Assembly (NCBI RefSeq): GCF_014529535.1
Contig: NW_023503293.1
Location: 3,132,507-3,196,506, forward strand
From: Bradysia coprophila
Lineage: Eukaryota; Arthropoda; Insecta; Diptera; Sciaridae
Reading direction: 5' to 3'
DNA: 64,000 nt
The notes under the pieces were generated by a model. It was not told where the DNA came from and ran no database searches. It saw only the letters and a list, made by a program, of their open reading frames with translations. Positions 14,422 through 26,633 of the stretch are shown here, in pieces. A program made the translations under genes and the position numbers. The stretch's first letter is position 1. Every line of letters begins with the position of its first letter.

Positions 14422-14565
14422 CAGGGCCTGTTGATGGAAAATTAATTTGCTAAATTTAATATAGTTGTCCAAAATTGCATAAAATTCACAAAAGATTTTT
14501 TTTATTATCAAATTTCAGAAAATCTTAGCAAATTTAATAATTAAATTTTCCAAAAATGGGCTCTG
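14422..14565. mobile_element. hAT-like MITE, about 144 bp
   Basis: The ends CAGGGCCTGTTGATGGAAAA and TTTTCCAAAAATGGGCTCTG are inverted repeats, and the internal flanks (ATTAATTTGCTAAATTTAAT and its near-complement) extend the stem to about 40 bp. Flanking 8-mers CTCTTTAG and CTGTTTGC match at only five of eight positions, so the duplication is decayed or misplaced. It lies in CASK intron 1. Confidence 0.65.
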
Positions 14566-17500
14566 CTGTTTGCAAATATTTTAAGTTTTATTACACTGCT
14601 TATACACAGGTTTTCGTTAGTATCTTTGCCGTACAGTATAAAATGAAGAATTCCAAAGGATTCATAAGTCAAGACGAGGGGGCTTAACTGAATGAACAAT
14701 GGCCTTCCAAACTTGTAACATTTCTTGTTTTTCAACGTACAGCAGAAGTTGTTAATTCAAAAGACAACGAGACGCGATACTGACCAAGAACATATTACCA
14801 TGTGCAACTTCTGAATTTGTTAAGAAAAAGAAAGCGATCGATGTGAACTTCTCCATTTACTAAATGGCATTTAGTCAAAGACGTGCGGTACCCGTAGGAA
14901 AAAAGTAATTTTTCATATTAAATTTCGTTTGCTCCGCCCCTGTCTACTACTGTTTCGAAAGACCATCTAAAGCAGACATTATTTATGAACATTCTGAACA
15001 TCCACTTTGTCAACATTTTTGTTGTAACAAGTATTAATCTGTGGCATGCTTCTATTATTTAGTGTTCGTAATTTTATGTGTGCATATTATGGAGGTGTGG
15101 TAACATATCAAATTTATAAAATAACCTGCAACAATGTCAAGAGAATTTTTCCTCGTGTAAAATGACGAGGGGATCCTAATATTATAGCAAATTTAATTTA
15201 TAGATCCACAAGGGAAACAAAGTCCTTTAGTTTTGTATTCACGATTGTAAGAAAACGTTTAATTCAAAATAACTCGATCGGCTTGATCACAAACGTCAGT
15301 TGTTCGCGTAAAGATCGAAAGATCATTTTAGGTTAAAAATGTTCAAAATATTCGCCACACTGAATATTAGCCAAATTCAACGTAAATGTCAAAAACATAA
15401 AACGTTTTAGAGACCTTCTCCTATAAAATATTTTTCAAACTCATCGCCAATATATCACAAAGACAAATTAATCTCGATACAAGCAATGAATATGACAGAA
15501 GTAAGGTACATATATTTTCCATGCGGGCAAGTGCTTCTGCAAAGGTGGAAGAATGTAAATATATAATGAAGCGAGAACCACACAATGCATATAGGCAAAG
15601 CGTTGTGAACACCCATTCCGTTCAAATATCAATATAGCAATGTGGTGCATGTTTCGCCAAATAAACCACGAAGCTTTTCCCAACTTATATTGCATTATGA
15701 ACACTGCAAATGGTGAATATTAAAGCGTTTTTTTCGGGTAATTTTTCAGCAAAGGTTGCAACAGTGTAATTTGTGATGCGGTTTTTGTGTTGGGTATATT
15801 TTAGGCACTTAAGAACTTCAGTTGAGGATTGTAACAATAAATATTGGTGGACCCAAGTTTGAATTAAGAAATGTTTGTCGTTGTTAATTGGCTGTGTAGA
15901 TTCGTACATCGTAAAGTTTGATTAGAATTCATATTAACCTATTTTTCAGACTTCAATTAGATTAGAGAATCTAAGAATTTCATCAATTATAAACCTGGAA
16001 GATAGCAACACGACTATGCACTATCCACTTTCAGACAAATTGATGGCTGTCAAATCTTCGAAAGCTTAGATAACTTTTAACGTAATCGATCGATATGACA
16101 GAAATATTCAAAATAACCATTCCATTCCATTTATGTGACACATAACTGTAGACATCTTTCAAGCTCTTAAATTTCATGTTCAATAAAAATTTTACCTTCG
16201 TCCAAATTTCTTCTATATAATTCCTATGTTGTTTATGCTTCACGATTATTATTAATTGACAATGCTGATTCCCAACATATTTTCATTGCTTTTAGTCAAG
16301 AGAATTTATTTTAGTTGCTGTTGTTGCTGTAACACTTGAGTGATTTAGACGATCATACAAATGGAAAGAACACAAAAAGCAATAATGAAAAACAATTTGA
16401 ATGATTGGCTCTATGAAAATGAGATTATTATTTAGGACGAATTCTGCATTTTCGAGAAGTATACTTAAGGGTTTTTTGAGTTATCGATCGATTAGGATTA
16501 CTGATTAATTAAGCAATTGGTTACGTAAACAAGAAAAATATTTTGAGCATCCCACGATAAAGTGGAGGCTTTGAGGCTTCATTGGACCTATAAGAGAGTG
16601 GGAATCGATACATTGAGATATGTTTTCGTGTTTTGTGGCTTTTAATCATACCAAAATTATTTCCACAAAGATTATTTTGCCATGGTTTTTAGGGACTGCC
16701 TGAAACCTGTATTAAAATCTGTTGATAATACCTATACATACATCTGAAACAAAAGGACAGAGAATGAATTTTTTCCTCGTTGTTTTCATCTAATTTTCTC
16801 CCATTTTATTCGGAAACACTTTCCTGAGGCTATTCAGCTATTTAGTAGATAATTTTGTGGTCTACATTATAACGCAATAGTGTGTTCTCTATCTTGATCT
16901 TTAATGAAAAGTGAATTTTCTACAAAGACACCATTTTTAGACATTTGACCTGCCTGCGGTTTTAGACTATTCTGACAAAGAACTCTTTGGGCATATAAAC
17001 AAACCATCGGTAAAACTTTTATCCGGCGGAGCCAAACTGTCTGAAATCTGTCTTTCGAAAAACGGCAAGAATATCACCGTAGTATCGTTAAATCTTCTAC
17101 TTCTATTGTTGAAAGCTTTATGTATCTCATTAGTTTAACCGCACGTTGTGGTACAAAGACAATATTTAGTGGAGTTCATCGTTTTCTTTGTCTTCGCTGT
17201 CGACAACAGATGACTAGCCGTTGCTGGAAAGTAGGTTAAGGTTGTGTGATACTAAAGTAAGACACAAAAAATCGATGAATTTAAGAGACGGTGAGCTTGT
17301 GACTGACACAATTTGGTTCCAAATTTATGAATGGTAAAACATTTGAGACAAGTGTATCGGACACATTTTATGTGTGGATGAAGGAAAATCGACAGTTTGA
17401 AATTGGTTTTCAATTTTCTATTTGGATCAACGTTTTTCAAATATTTTAGAAGTTTGAGAGAGAGAAAACATTAATACAACAAAATTCATTATAACGAAAC

Positions 17501-19945
17501 GTTGTCAATATGATTTCGACTTATTAAGAAATAAATCGTTCAAACCAGACAAAAAATCGTTTTTTTTTTCTATTACCCGTCTCAATATTTAAAAAAAAAA
17601 AATGAAGAAGAAAAACGAATAACACAGCGACTGATAGTTCCAACTGAACAAACAGTTACGTTTTCTATCAAAATTCTATAATACGTCCGGCCTCCACATA
17701 TAACTAAATTGATTCTGTTAAGCAAATTTGTAATTAATCTAAACATTAAGTCGATACATTCTTTCTATACACACATTAGCAAGAAGGCAAAACCAAGTTC
17801 TTCTATTTACTTTCATACATCCTCTGTTCAATTTCATTACACTTCACATCTTCAGAGGTGTATAGAAAATTGTGAGAACATAACATTTCGCAATGTAGAC
17901 ATTTATACATCTTTGAAACGAAGCGTGTATGTTCGCCTCTTTTTATATATAATATTAGATTTAGCAGCATCTAATTATCGGCCATGATATGGCCCATATG
18001 AAATGTAAACACTATCGTTTCTAATATGGACCATTCAGTTTCGGTATAATTTTGATTCTATATATGTGGACTATATTATAATGTTTCATATAGCATAGTT
18101 GATGCTGCTATCGGTACCATCAAGTGTATTTTTATATTCTGTTTATTTATATTTACAAGAGTCAATATTATTATTGAATTAACTTTGCTTTCAATTTCTG
18201 CTTAGATGTTTCTGGGAATAATTAATGGTTGTAATTTCATGACGAACGAATAATATGCTGTATTGAGCTGCACTAGAACTCTTACATCTCGTACACATCG
18301 ACAAAAGACTTTTTGTATACAGATGTATGTATACGGCGAACTTGTCAAGAAATGTGTACATTAACATTACAGGCTGGATTTCGTTAAAGTTTGTTTGCAT
18401 TAAGTCTCTGTTTATTGCTGTAATCAAGGAAAAGTGTATCGGAATATTATTAAGATACTGATGGGAGTGTAGGTATTAAGTATTTTGCGATATGAAGATA
18501 TGGAAAACTATTATTTAACGATTATTGGGTTAAGCTGCGAGAGAATATTAATTTTTCATTTAATAGTTTGAACGGCACAGGTTGACAACTATACGGAACA
18601 AGCAAAATATGCGGGTGAATAATTTCTTCCGTGTAAAATATTCATCTTATAGTCATAGTAATACAACACAACCAGCAAATTATGTATACACGGTAATGAC
18701 TAAGTAATCACCGTATGGTGTTAGCGTCAACTTGATGCTAATTCCCTTTGGAAAGAAAATATACTTTTGTGCTAAACTCTTCGTATATCATCCGGCTGAG
18801 CAACACCAAAATCATTACCATGACATTTATTCGACAACAATAACAATATTGTGTTTGATGTGTAATTTTCGAAACATTTAGGTCAGATATGTGTAGACCT
18901 GTTTCCTACCGTATATTGCCAAATAGTGTACCAAATAGACATGTCGATAAACCCACTTTGAATGTTAGGTATCCGATTATTTAAATCATTCCGTCAATTT
19001 CCGCATTGTTCTTGATGAATTCTTTGGATACTAATGCAGTATTGTATGAATTTGATCAGTAAACTTTATGGTATGGACCGTGCTGAATTTTGATTATTTT
19101 AGAAACACCTCGAAAAATTGCTATGCGTATGCAAAAATGACAAAAATGTATCGAAGATACATAGAGTGTACGTAATTTATGAATATCACGAAAAAGTGTA
19201 AATTTTGGCTTCTTAACATTAGCATAATTAATGTTTAAAATAATGAAGTAAAAGATTTCGAAAATTCAACTTTCGACGCATTAAGCATGTAGATGACGTC
19301 CTTCCTTGGACTATTTTTTAAGTTACAGTGTAGGAAGTTTGTAGACCGTGCCGAAGGTCGAAATGTCCATCAAATTGCGTTAGTTTTTCATTATTCACAA
19401 AGTTTCGTGAAAACGACAACTGCGGCAAATGTCACCAGATAATGAATCATTTTGGTCGGATGTTCTATTTAAATTTAATACAAAACTGGAAAGAAAGTGT
19501 TTTCTAGTAGCAATCGAAGTAGTATTGAAAGTTGTTGTCTCACTACTGATAGACACTACTGATGGACCAAAATTAAAGGTTCACTTTCGTGCCTTCCCAA
19601 GAGGGGACAAGTAATCAACTTATTGCAGTTCAATCAGCTGTACAAATAGTACTGGGGTTTCTTCATACACTGGAAAATCAAGTTTGGATTTCGTTGGCTA
19701 ATTTTGTTTGCGCATGTGTATTAATGATTGTAAGCACACAGAAAACGCAATTTCGGTTGCTGCACATGCAACTTACGATATAGGTTAGAAGTCGACTTTA
19801 ATTTTCAGATTTTTGAATGAGATCGAATGTTTGAGTTAGGAAATGAAAGTGAAAATTTCTTAAGAATCACGATTGAAAGGCCTAAATGTTTGTTTTGACT
19901 ATTAGGTTTGTTTAGATAATACTGACAACTTAGAAGTGTACTTAC

Positions 19946-20004
19946 TTTCCAATGACTTCACACAGCTCATAGACCTCGTCGAATAAAACTTCGTCGTCTG
20001 CCAT
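19946..20004 (-). CDS. CASK: CASK exon 1 (start codon exon)
   Basis: The minus strand reads ATG GCA GAC GAC GAA GTT..., translating to MADDEVLFDEVYELCEVIGK with the last codon split by the intron. The segment LFDEVYELCEVIGK is characteristic of the CASK N-terminus. A consensus donor GTAAGT follows at 19945. The codon phase (AA then G) joins perfectly to exon 2. The 5'UTR and promoter should lie just to the right, in 20005-20600. No TATA box is evident. Confidence 0.95.
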
Positions 20005-23000
20005 TGCTTCTGGAATTGTTCAATTACTTCAGTTGATTGAAAATAGTTCCGAAATCTTTCGCACCACAAACTTACTCTAAATGCACAATATTTATCAATT
20101 TGACGTCACCGATAAACAATTTCGATGTGAATATTTATTTTAGCACTCCCTTAACTACTTCAATTATTTACTTGGTCGTAAACGGATTTTTGTTGTTGCT
20201 CAAAAATCGCAAAAAATAAGAAAAAAAATAAAAAAATTAAAATCGAAAATAAATAAACTTTCAGCACTCCGCTTTTTAGTTGTAAAGTTTTATTGCACCA
20301 CCTCTGCCTGTATTCTACAAAATTCCCTTTGACACTGAATCACACAGTAAAAAATATTTTTCCACGTTCCACCTGACAATTCTGACAACGAAATATATTG
20401 GAAAATATTGTAGCTAGAATTTTCCACCACTATGTTGTGTATGAGGGTTTCGTTGTGTGTGTTTGTGTGTAAGTTCTCTGTCGCTTTTCCAATGTTTTGT
20501 TTACATTCACTAATACATTTATTGAGACATCTCCACATTTATCATCATCGACGGATGGTCAATTAAATTTGTCGATTTAAATCCAGAAATTGTTGCTTGA
20601 TTTATTGTATCTTTTATGCTGTCACCAAAAACAATTACAGGCGCGGCAACCCTGGGACAAGGACATACAGTTTTCCATACAATTTCCCAGTTAAAACATG
20701 GCCGTTATTAATTTCACCACCAACCACCCCCTGGAAAAGTGATGAGGAAATTCACCAAACGAACACCCTTTTTTTGATCGAGAAAAAAAATGTCTTGCAC
20801 AAGTCGACAATTCAAACACTTAACATAATTAGAATAGTCACAATTTCCACTCAATTAGATCGTGAACTTTTATCCGAACCGATTATTATTGAAACTGAAA
20901 CAGTAAATGGTCACGGTAAATACGAATTTTTCACGTAAACTTGAAGCGATTTCGTTTGACAACCACAAAACAAAACTGTCTTCTTCTTCAATTCTTTATT
21001 TTTAACTGTAACGGATTTTCATCGTCATATTGGTAGTAAGGTGTTTATTTGGTGGAGTGTTCACGTTATTATAAAATAGTTAAAATTCACGTCATACTTG
21101 ACCATGCTGACAAATAAATGTAAGATTTTAATGTCGAACTGGGAGTAAATGTCGCAGAAAACAGACTGTTTAAAATTAACTCTCCTTGTTGTGTTAGGTA
21201 ATGAAGCAAACAGAGTAAGATAAGATTTCATCCGTCCATTGTCGCTTATCACTTAAATCACTTCAAACATACATGATGACATAGATGTTGCATAAACTAA
21301 GGATCAAAATTGCACTTGAAAAATCGCATTTTTGAGGTCTATTTCGGATCTATGTTTAGTAAATCTGATCATGACCTCTTGAACATATACTGAAATACAG
21401 AAGCAGGTTTCCCTGTACTATATTCTTAATTAGAGTTTCTTAAACATCAAACCTGATCCAATCCTTTTTGAAACGGCTTTCAACAACGACGCTTTGGCTA
21501 CGGTTCTCTTATATATAGCAAAATGTATAGTATTGTCATAGCACTCTAGCTCCAAGCATTAACTATCAAATATGAGATGTCAAGTTTGGAATCAATTGTA
21601 TATGGTGTGTGTGTTTCAGTGGAGTACAGTAGACCTAAAGTACATCTTTTTGCTAAAGAAGTAAAATATTTTCCATTACATCAAACATCAAAAGAAGTAA
21701 CAGATTTAATCGTAATCGATTTAATGAATTATTAACAAAATACCTCTAGATAACTATGAAGCCAGCTTTGCGTCCATTGCATAACTTTTGATATTTTACA
21801 TTAGTAGATGTCAATACCGTTATTAGTTATACTCATTCTTGATTCGATTGTAGTGCGACTGTGCGTGAACTTTAAGACGATTGAATTTGTTTTCAATGCA
21901 TTTTGACTTGTTGATGTGAAGACATTTTAAAGTATCAGTCACTCAGAGGAAATACCGGTAAATGCTAATTGACAAATTCTTGTAAATAGCCAGTAATAAT
22001 ATTAGATTAATGGGTAGTGGTGGGCAAATACAGCAAGTATGTCAGTTCGAATAAATGTCCAGTAAATACAGGTAATTCGACGATTTCATATATCTGTACA
22101 AAGAAAAAGGGAAAACGACAGTTATATCCGCTTCATTCGAAATGTTTTAGCGAAAGTAGAGGAGCAAATCCAAGTAATTTGGGAGTTGGCGATGAAGCAA
22201 CAGCGATTTTGAGAATATTTCTAGTGTCTTACGGCTTTCTTATCTTCGAAATAGTTTTCGGGGATCCTCGATTAAAAACTTTTGGTCTTATTTTCCCTGA
22301 TACCTAGCCGTTCTCCACATCACAACACCATAGAATTTCCCAGAGGCTAGAATGCAGAGTCGATTTTGCTGGTGGAATGTTTTTTCAGGGAAATGTCCCT
22401 TCTTTCCGTGAAGGCAGAATAGTAGCTTCGTGTGGTGACATTACGTATGAAATAGGATTTTCGTAGCATTCAGTAGAAGGGAAAATCATTATCAATAAAG
22501 TTCACGCCCAAAACTTGCATCAATTTACCTAGCTAGTACTTACTTCCATACTTAAAAAGAAAAAATTAATGGAATTAATGGTAAGGTAAGGGTGCCAGCG
22601 GAGTGTGTCTTAAATGCCATTAGAATCGGTAATATTTCGGTCATACCTTCCAAAGCAAAAAAACATTAGAACTCAGACGAACATCTACAACTTAGATGTT
22701 TGGCCATTTTTATTACTTCTCAGTCATTAAACTTCCTTCCAATTTTTTTTTGATATCGCCACTTACTTTCCACTTACTGAAAAAGTACTCCGTGTGAGAG
22801 ACAAAATTGAAATTTTTTCAATTTTTCGCTTTGTTTACTTGATAGCTTGCTCTCTTACGGCTTTCTCACGGAACACTTTTTGTTGAGTGGAAACCATACC
22901 TAACATTTACTAGTTTGAGTAAATAATACCACCACGATTCTACCGAGCACCCAATATCGGTTGCTCTCTTCGCTAAACATTAACAATTGAACATCAGCAA

Positions 23001-23361
23001 ATTTGTATCAGCTTCATTATTTAGTTGGACAGTGAGACGACAGTCGCTACAGCTCTCGTATGTTATTGAAATTGTGTATAAACAAATGGGATGTTTCATC
23101 ATCGGAAGACATTGTCGGAAGCGTTATTTATAGGAGAGTAGATCATCAAAAATTGTCTTTCCTATTTGAAAAGAGTTGTCTATTTGCATCTTATACTGCT
23201 TCGTTCGTTTGAATCCAGAGATGCTATAACATTTCACAATTCTAATAAAAAATGTGGTCGCATAACGAAAGGAAAAATGAATTTTATTACAAAATCATGA
23301 GCTTAAGACGAGTCACAGGTCACAAAATCAACCGGCTAACATCAGAAAAAAGGAAATTATT
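20005..23361. other. Intergenic: CASK 5' side and Nup107 3' side
   Basis: This gap lies between the divergent end of CASK (5' end at 20004) and the 3' end of Nup107 (23362). It should contain the CASK promoter and 5'UTR. A GT-rich patch lies near 20450-20470. One MITE copy sits at about 22767-22900. ORFs at 20597-20938 and 22017-22307 (plus) have no recognisable domain or splice context and I do not call them genes. Confidence 0.6.
22767..22900. mobile_element. MITE copy 1 of the AAAAAGTACTCCGTG family
   Basis: Its inverted ends read TTTCCACTTACTGAAAAAGT then ACTCCGTGTGAGAG on the left, and CTTTCTCACGGAACACTTTT then TGTTGAGTGGAAACC on the right. A second copy with the same ends lies at 26497-26633. 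Length is about 130 bp and the core is T-rich and non-coding. The two copies bracket Nup107. Confidence 0.8.
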
Positions 23362-26128
23362 CTAAACATCGATCGTGTATCCCCATGGATCCATTTTTGC
23401 ATTCATTAGCGCCAGCGACGATTCCGAAATCTTTCCGATAAGTTCGGCCAGTTTATGTTTCGAATACACCTTGTACAGCTGTCGGCTTTCATTTGCCAGT
23501 TCGTCAGCCAACCGAACACATTCTTTATATTCGCCAGCCAAATGCAACACTTTGTGGAGCAATAGAACCACTTCTGGAATGCATAACTTGCGTAAACTTT
23601 CCAATTGGATGGATCGATGTGACCAAGAATAATGTTCATCGTCGTCGAGCATTTTCTCCGCATCCGGATCGACGAGATAGTTTTCCGGGAATTGTAGTAC
23701 GGCGAATAGCAGATCACGGGCAGCTGAAATTAGAAAATATTAGCCATGGGAATCACATTGTGCGGGATTAAAACTACTGACTTTTCGTCTGGTCGATGAG
23801 ATTGATGTTCCATCGTTCCAATTCCGATTTGTAGATTTGTTCCTTATGTTCAGCAGCAACTTTATCCGTGAAATTGGCGTTCGCAGCGAGCGATTGTGGC
23901 TCTTTCGGCTTACTATGGTAGAGTTTCGTCCAGTCGTTGTATCCATCGATAGCCTTCAAATACGTCTGATGGCACAAGTATTCTTTGATGCTGCATTCTT
24001 CCTTGTACGGAAGATTATCCCTTGAACCATAATTCGCTACGATTTGCTGAATCGAATCTTGCGGCACAATTTTAAACGTGTTACGGACACACTCAATTTT
24101 ATTTTCTGCCAAGAACGACCGGATCATCGAATTAGCCTGCCACAACAGTTCTCCCCGTTGCTCCTGATAAAACGTTAACCATTCCAAGGCCGAAATTTTG
24201 TTTAGATCGCCTTCACCAATGTACGAACACAACTGCTTCTGTTCGTTCTCATTCAGCTGCTCGTTTCGGATACTTTCAACCGTGTAACATGTTATGGCCT
24301 GAATGTCCAATCCCACATTGTTCGCTTCCTCTAACGCCAGTTTCCTTTCGTCGGTGCCGTGAATGGTTTGCAAATATTTGGAATACAAAACCAACTGAAC
24401 CTCGTTCGGAACAGCAACAGTGTAAAATGCAACCGACTGTCGTTCTCCCAATTCGATCAGACATTCAACGTATGCCTTGATAACACGATCAGCAACATCC
24501 TCGTGATGTGGTCGTCCGATTTGTCGCATAAACAAAACGACGTGGGTCAAGAAGCGTAACATTTGCGGACCAATTTTATCGGCTGATATCCACGCATCGA
24601 TATGTCGCATCAATTCAGGAATATCGTCGAGAATTAGGAATTTTTGCACAATATTGACCGGATTTTCCGCCGCCACACGAATGGTGTCGGACTTATGTGC
24701 CGACAATTCTTCGAAAATTTGTTCCAATGACATCTTCCCGTTCCAGTACTTTTCCGGCATATCCAAGTGACTTTTGGTGCTACACGAACGTATTTCGCCC
24801 TCAACACGAATATCAATTTGAGTTTTCAAGTAACCCCACAGCAGATCCACCCACGACTGACCGAGTGGTAGTAAAACGGATTCCAAATGACCGCACAATA
24901 TGCCGACATTGGCCCTGGTATATTCGTCCAGATTTTTGTTTTCCGCCATCATCCATGCAAGTTTTTTCCAGAGATCGCGATGGGGATTCCCTTCAACCGC
25001 CAACTGTGTACATGAATACAAAATGTTTGGTTTTAGGAGGTGGATGTGGTAATGGTGTGGATTTAGTGGGATGAATTACCTTGGTATCTGTGTTACTTTG
25101 GTCATAGTTTGGATCGTGGTGTAGTCTCCATCCTTCCAAAAGAGCAGCCCGCCACGACTGACCGCAATGAGTACACAACGATTGCGCATTTTCGATTTGT
25201 CCCTTTCGCATTTCAATTAAGATCTATTTGACGGTAGTTAATGAACGGATCGTCCGACAATCGTTAAAACCAAACACAAACCTGTTTCGACAATCTCGCT
25301 TCATCTTCCATATCCAGATCATGTAACGGCAACCGTTCTCTTATCATTGCATCTGGGTCCATGCTTTTGACGATTTCCCGCCCTCGACCGAAAAGTGGCC
25401 TGTCTTTGTTTTGCAGCTGATGCAATGTGTTCTCCCATGAAATGGTCTGATCTGTGTAAAGACCGATTTGTGGTATCTCTTTCTCGTCGGCACATTGTTC
25501 CAACCAATCGACAATCAATTGATATTCCCTCAGATTGGCATTGTTACGGTACAGATTTTCGACGATCATCTTCTCGCTACCCATCAACGGTGCATCATCG
25601 TAATCCATTGCCTCTTTCTGCGTTATCAATCTGTCTTGATACAATGCGTACAGCAGTCGCCAAGTATTTCGTTCCTGATTTAACCAGTTATATTCCTGTC
25701 GATTGGTGTGTTGACCGTGTCGTTGGAACTTTTCGATTTCGTCGATGGTATCCGAACAGGCTGTGTAACGGAGAATAGTATGAAACGTAATTCACTCGAG
25801 AGGTAAAAAATTTTGCGCGGGAAAATCATCCCAAATTACCTGCTATAAGATCCTGAACAGTTTCGAACACCTCAGAATCATTGGTGCGGCTTTGTAAAAT
25901 TTCCAAAAAGTGACCATACAACGAATTGGTCTTTTGTTTTGTTGTCAACACATCCGTCGCAGTCTCGTCCATTACTGAGTGCTTGTATGATGTTGTTTCA
26001 TTCGAATTGTTCAAAAATCGTCGCATATCGGATGTGGACATATTCATTGACATATCACCTTTTGGCATGCCCCGATTGTCCATGTTACGGATAAGACCGA
26101 ATTTGGGAGAATCGAAGGTGCTATTCAT
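23362..26128 (-). CDS. Nup107: Nucleoporin Nup107, complete, five exons
   Basis: Nup107 is a scaffold subunit of the Y-shaped (Nup107-160) complex of the nuclear pore; its C-terminal helices bind Nup133. Coding exons on the minus strand are 26128-25840, 25760-25282, 25223-25080, 25003-23782 and 23723-23362, all GT-AG with matching phases (1, 0, 0, 1), giving about 831 residues, the usual fly length. Family hallmarks include [20 protein letters not shown] near the C-terminus, [16 protein letters not shown] (exon 3) and [10 protein letters not shown] at the start of exon 4. The protein is alpha-helical with no signal peptide or membrane segment. I chose the start [11 protein letters not shown] at 26128 because upstream codons read unlike protein. 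A distant 5' exon at 29904-29965 could splice in frame to GTTAATATTC upstream of this start, but that is unproven. Introns are 49-79 bp except none larger, so the gene is compact. Confidence 0.95.
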
Positions 26129-26496
26129 GTTGGCTATTGACGGTTGTAAACACTTTCCACAAATGAATATTAACCTACAATCAACGGAACTGTGTTGAGT
26201 GACCAATGTACTGCGTAAAGTTGAGCTTATATTGGAATTGAATACAACTCAAAATTTTAAATAAATAAGAAAATTGTCTTACCGGCGATAACCTCTCAAA
26301 TTTATTTAAGTTTGACACTCCGCGCATTCATATAGTCCAACTGACGCAATGAAAATTGACACACACATTTTGAGAGAGCAAGCGTTCACTTCGTTAGCTT
26401 AAAATTGTTTTTAGTACTGCGGAAAATGAACGCGATGGAAAATTTCAAAAATAAAAAATGAACTGCCTTTGTAAGTAGTTATTATGTAAGACTTGA

Positions 26497-26633
26497 TTTC
26501 CACTTACCGAAAAAGTACTCCGTGTGAGAGACAAAATTGATTTTTATTTTATTTTTATTTTTCCTTTGTTTACTTAACAGCTCGATCAGTCTCACGGCTC
26601 TCACACGGAGTACTTTTTATTGAGAGGAAACCA
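26497..26633. mobile_element. MITE copy 2 of the AAAAAGTACTCCGTG family
   Basis: The left end GATTTCCACTTACCGAAAAA then GTACTCCGTGTGAGAG is matched by the right end CTCTCACACGGAGTACTTTT then TATTGAGAGGAAACC. The inverted repeats are better preserved than in copy 1 at 22767-22900. The core is a T-rich stretch of about 60 bp with no ORF. Confidence 0.85.

Larger units (their letters stand above)
7099..19945 (-). other. CASK intron 1 (about 12.8 kb)
   Basis: The intron is bounded by a GTAAG donor after exon 1 and a CTAG acceptor before exon 2. A long first intron is usual for CASK and often holds regulatory DNA. Recognisable contents are a tandem-repeat Helitron-like element (7774-8974), a hAT element (9664-10602) and a hAT-like MITE (14422-14565). 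The remaining ORFs of 60-92 codons are scattered, AT-rich and unspliced in appearance. I see no nested gene that I can support. Confidence 0.85.

Noticed and set aside
20597..20938. 113-codon plus ORF near the CASK 5' end
   Set aside because: Low-complexity and Thr/Ile/Asn-rich, with no homologue recognised; it lies where CASK promoter or 5'UTR is expected.
23375..26198. Plus-strand ORFs of 60-127 codons opposite Nup107
   Set aside because: They lie antisense to confirmed Nup107 exons and show no domain; they are frame shadows.
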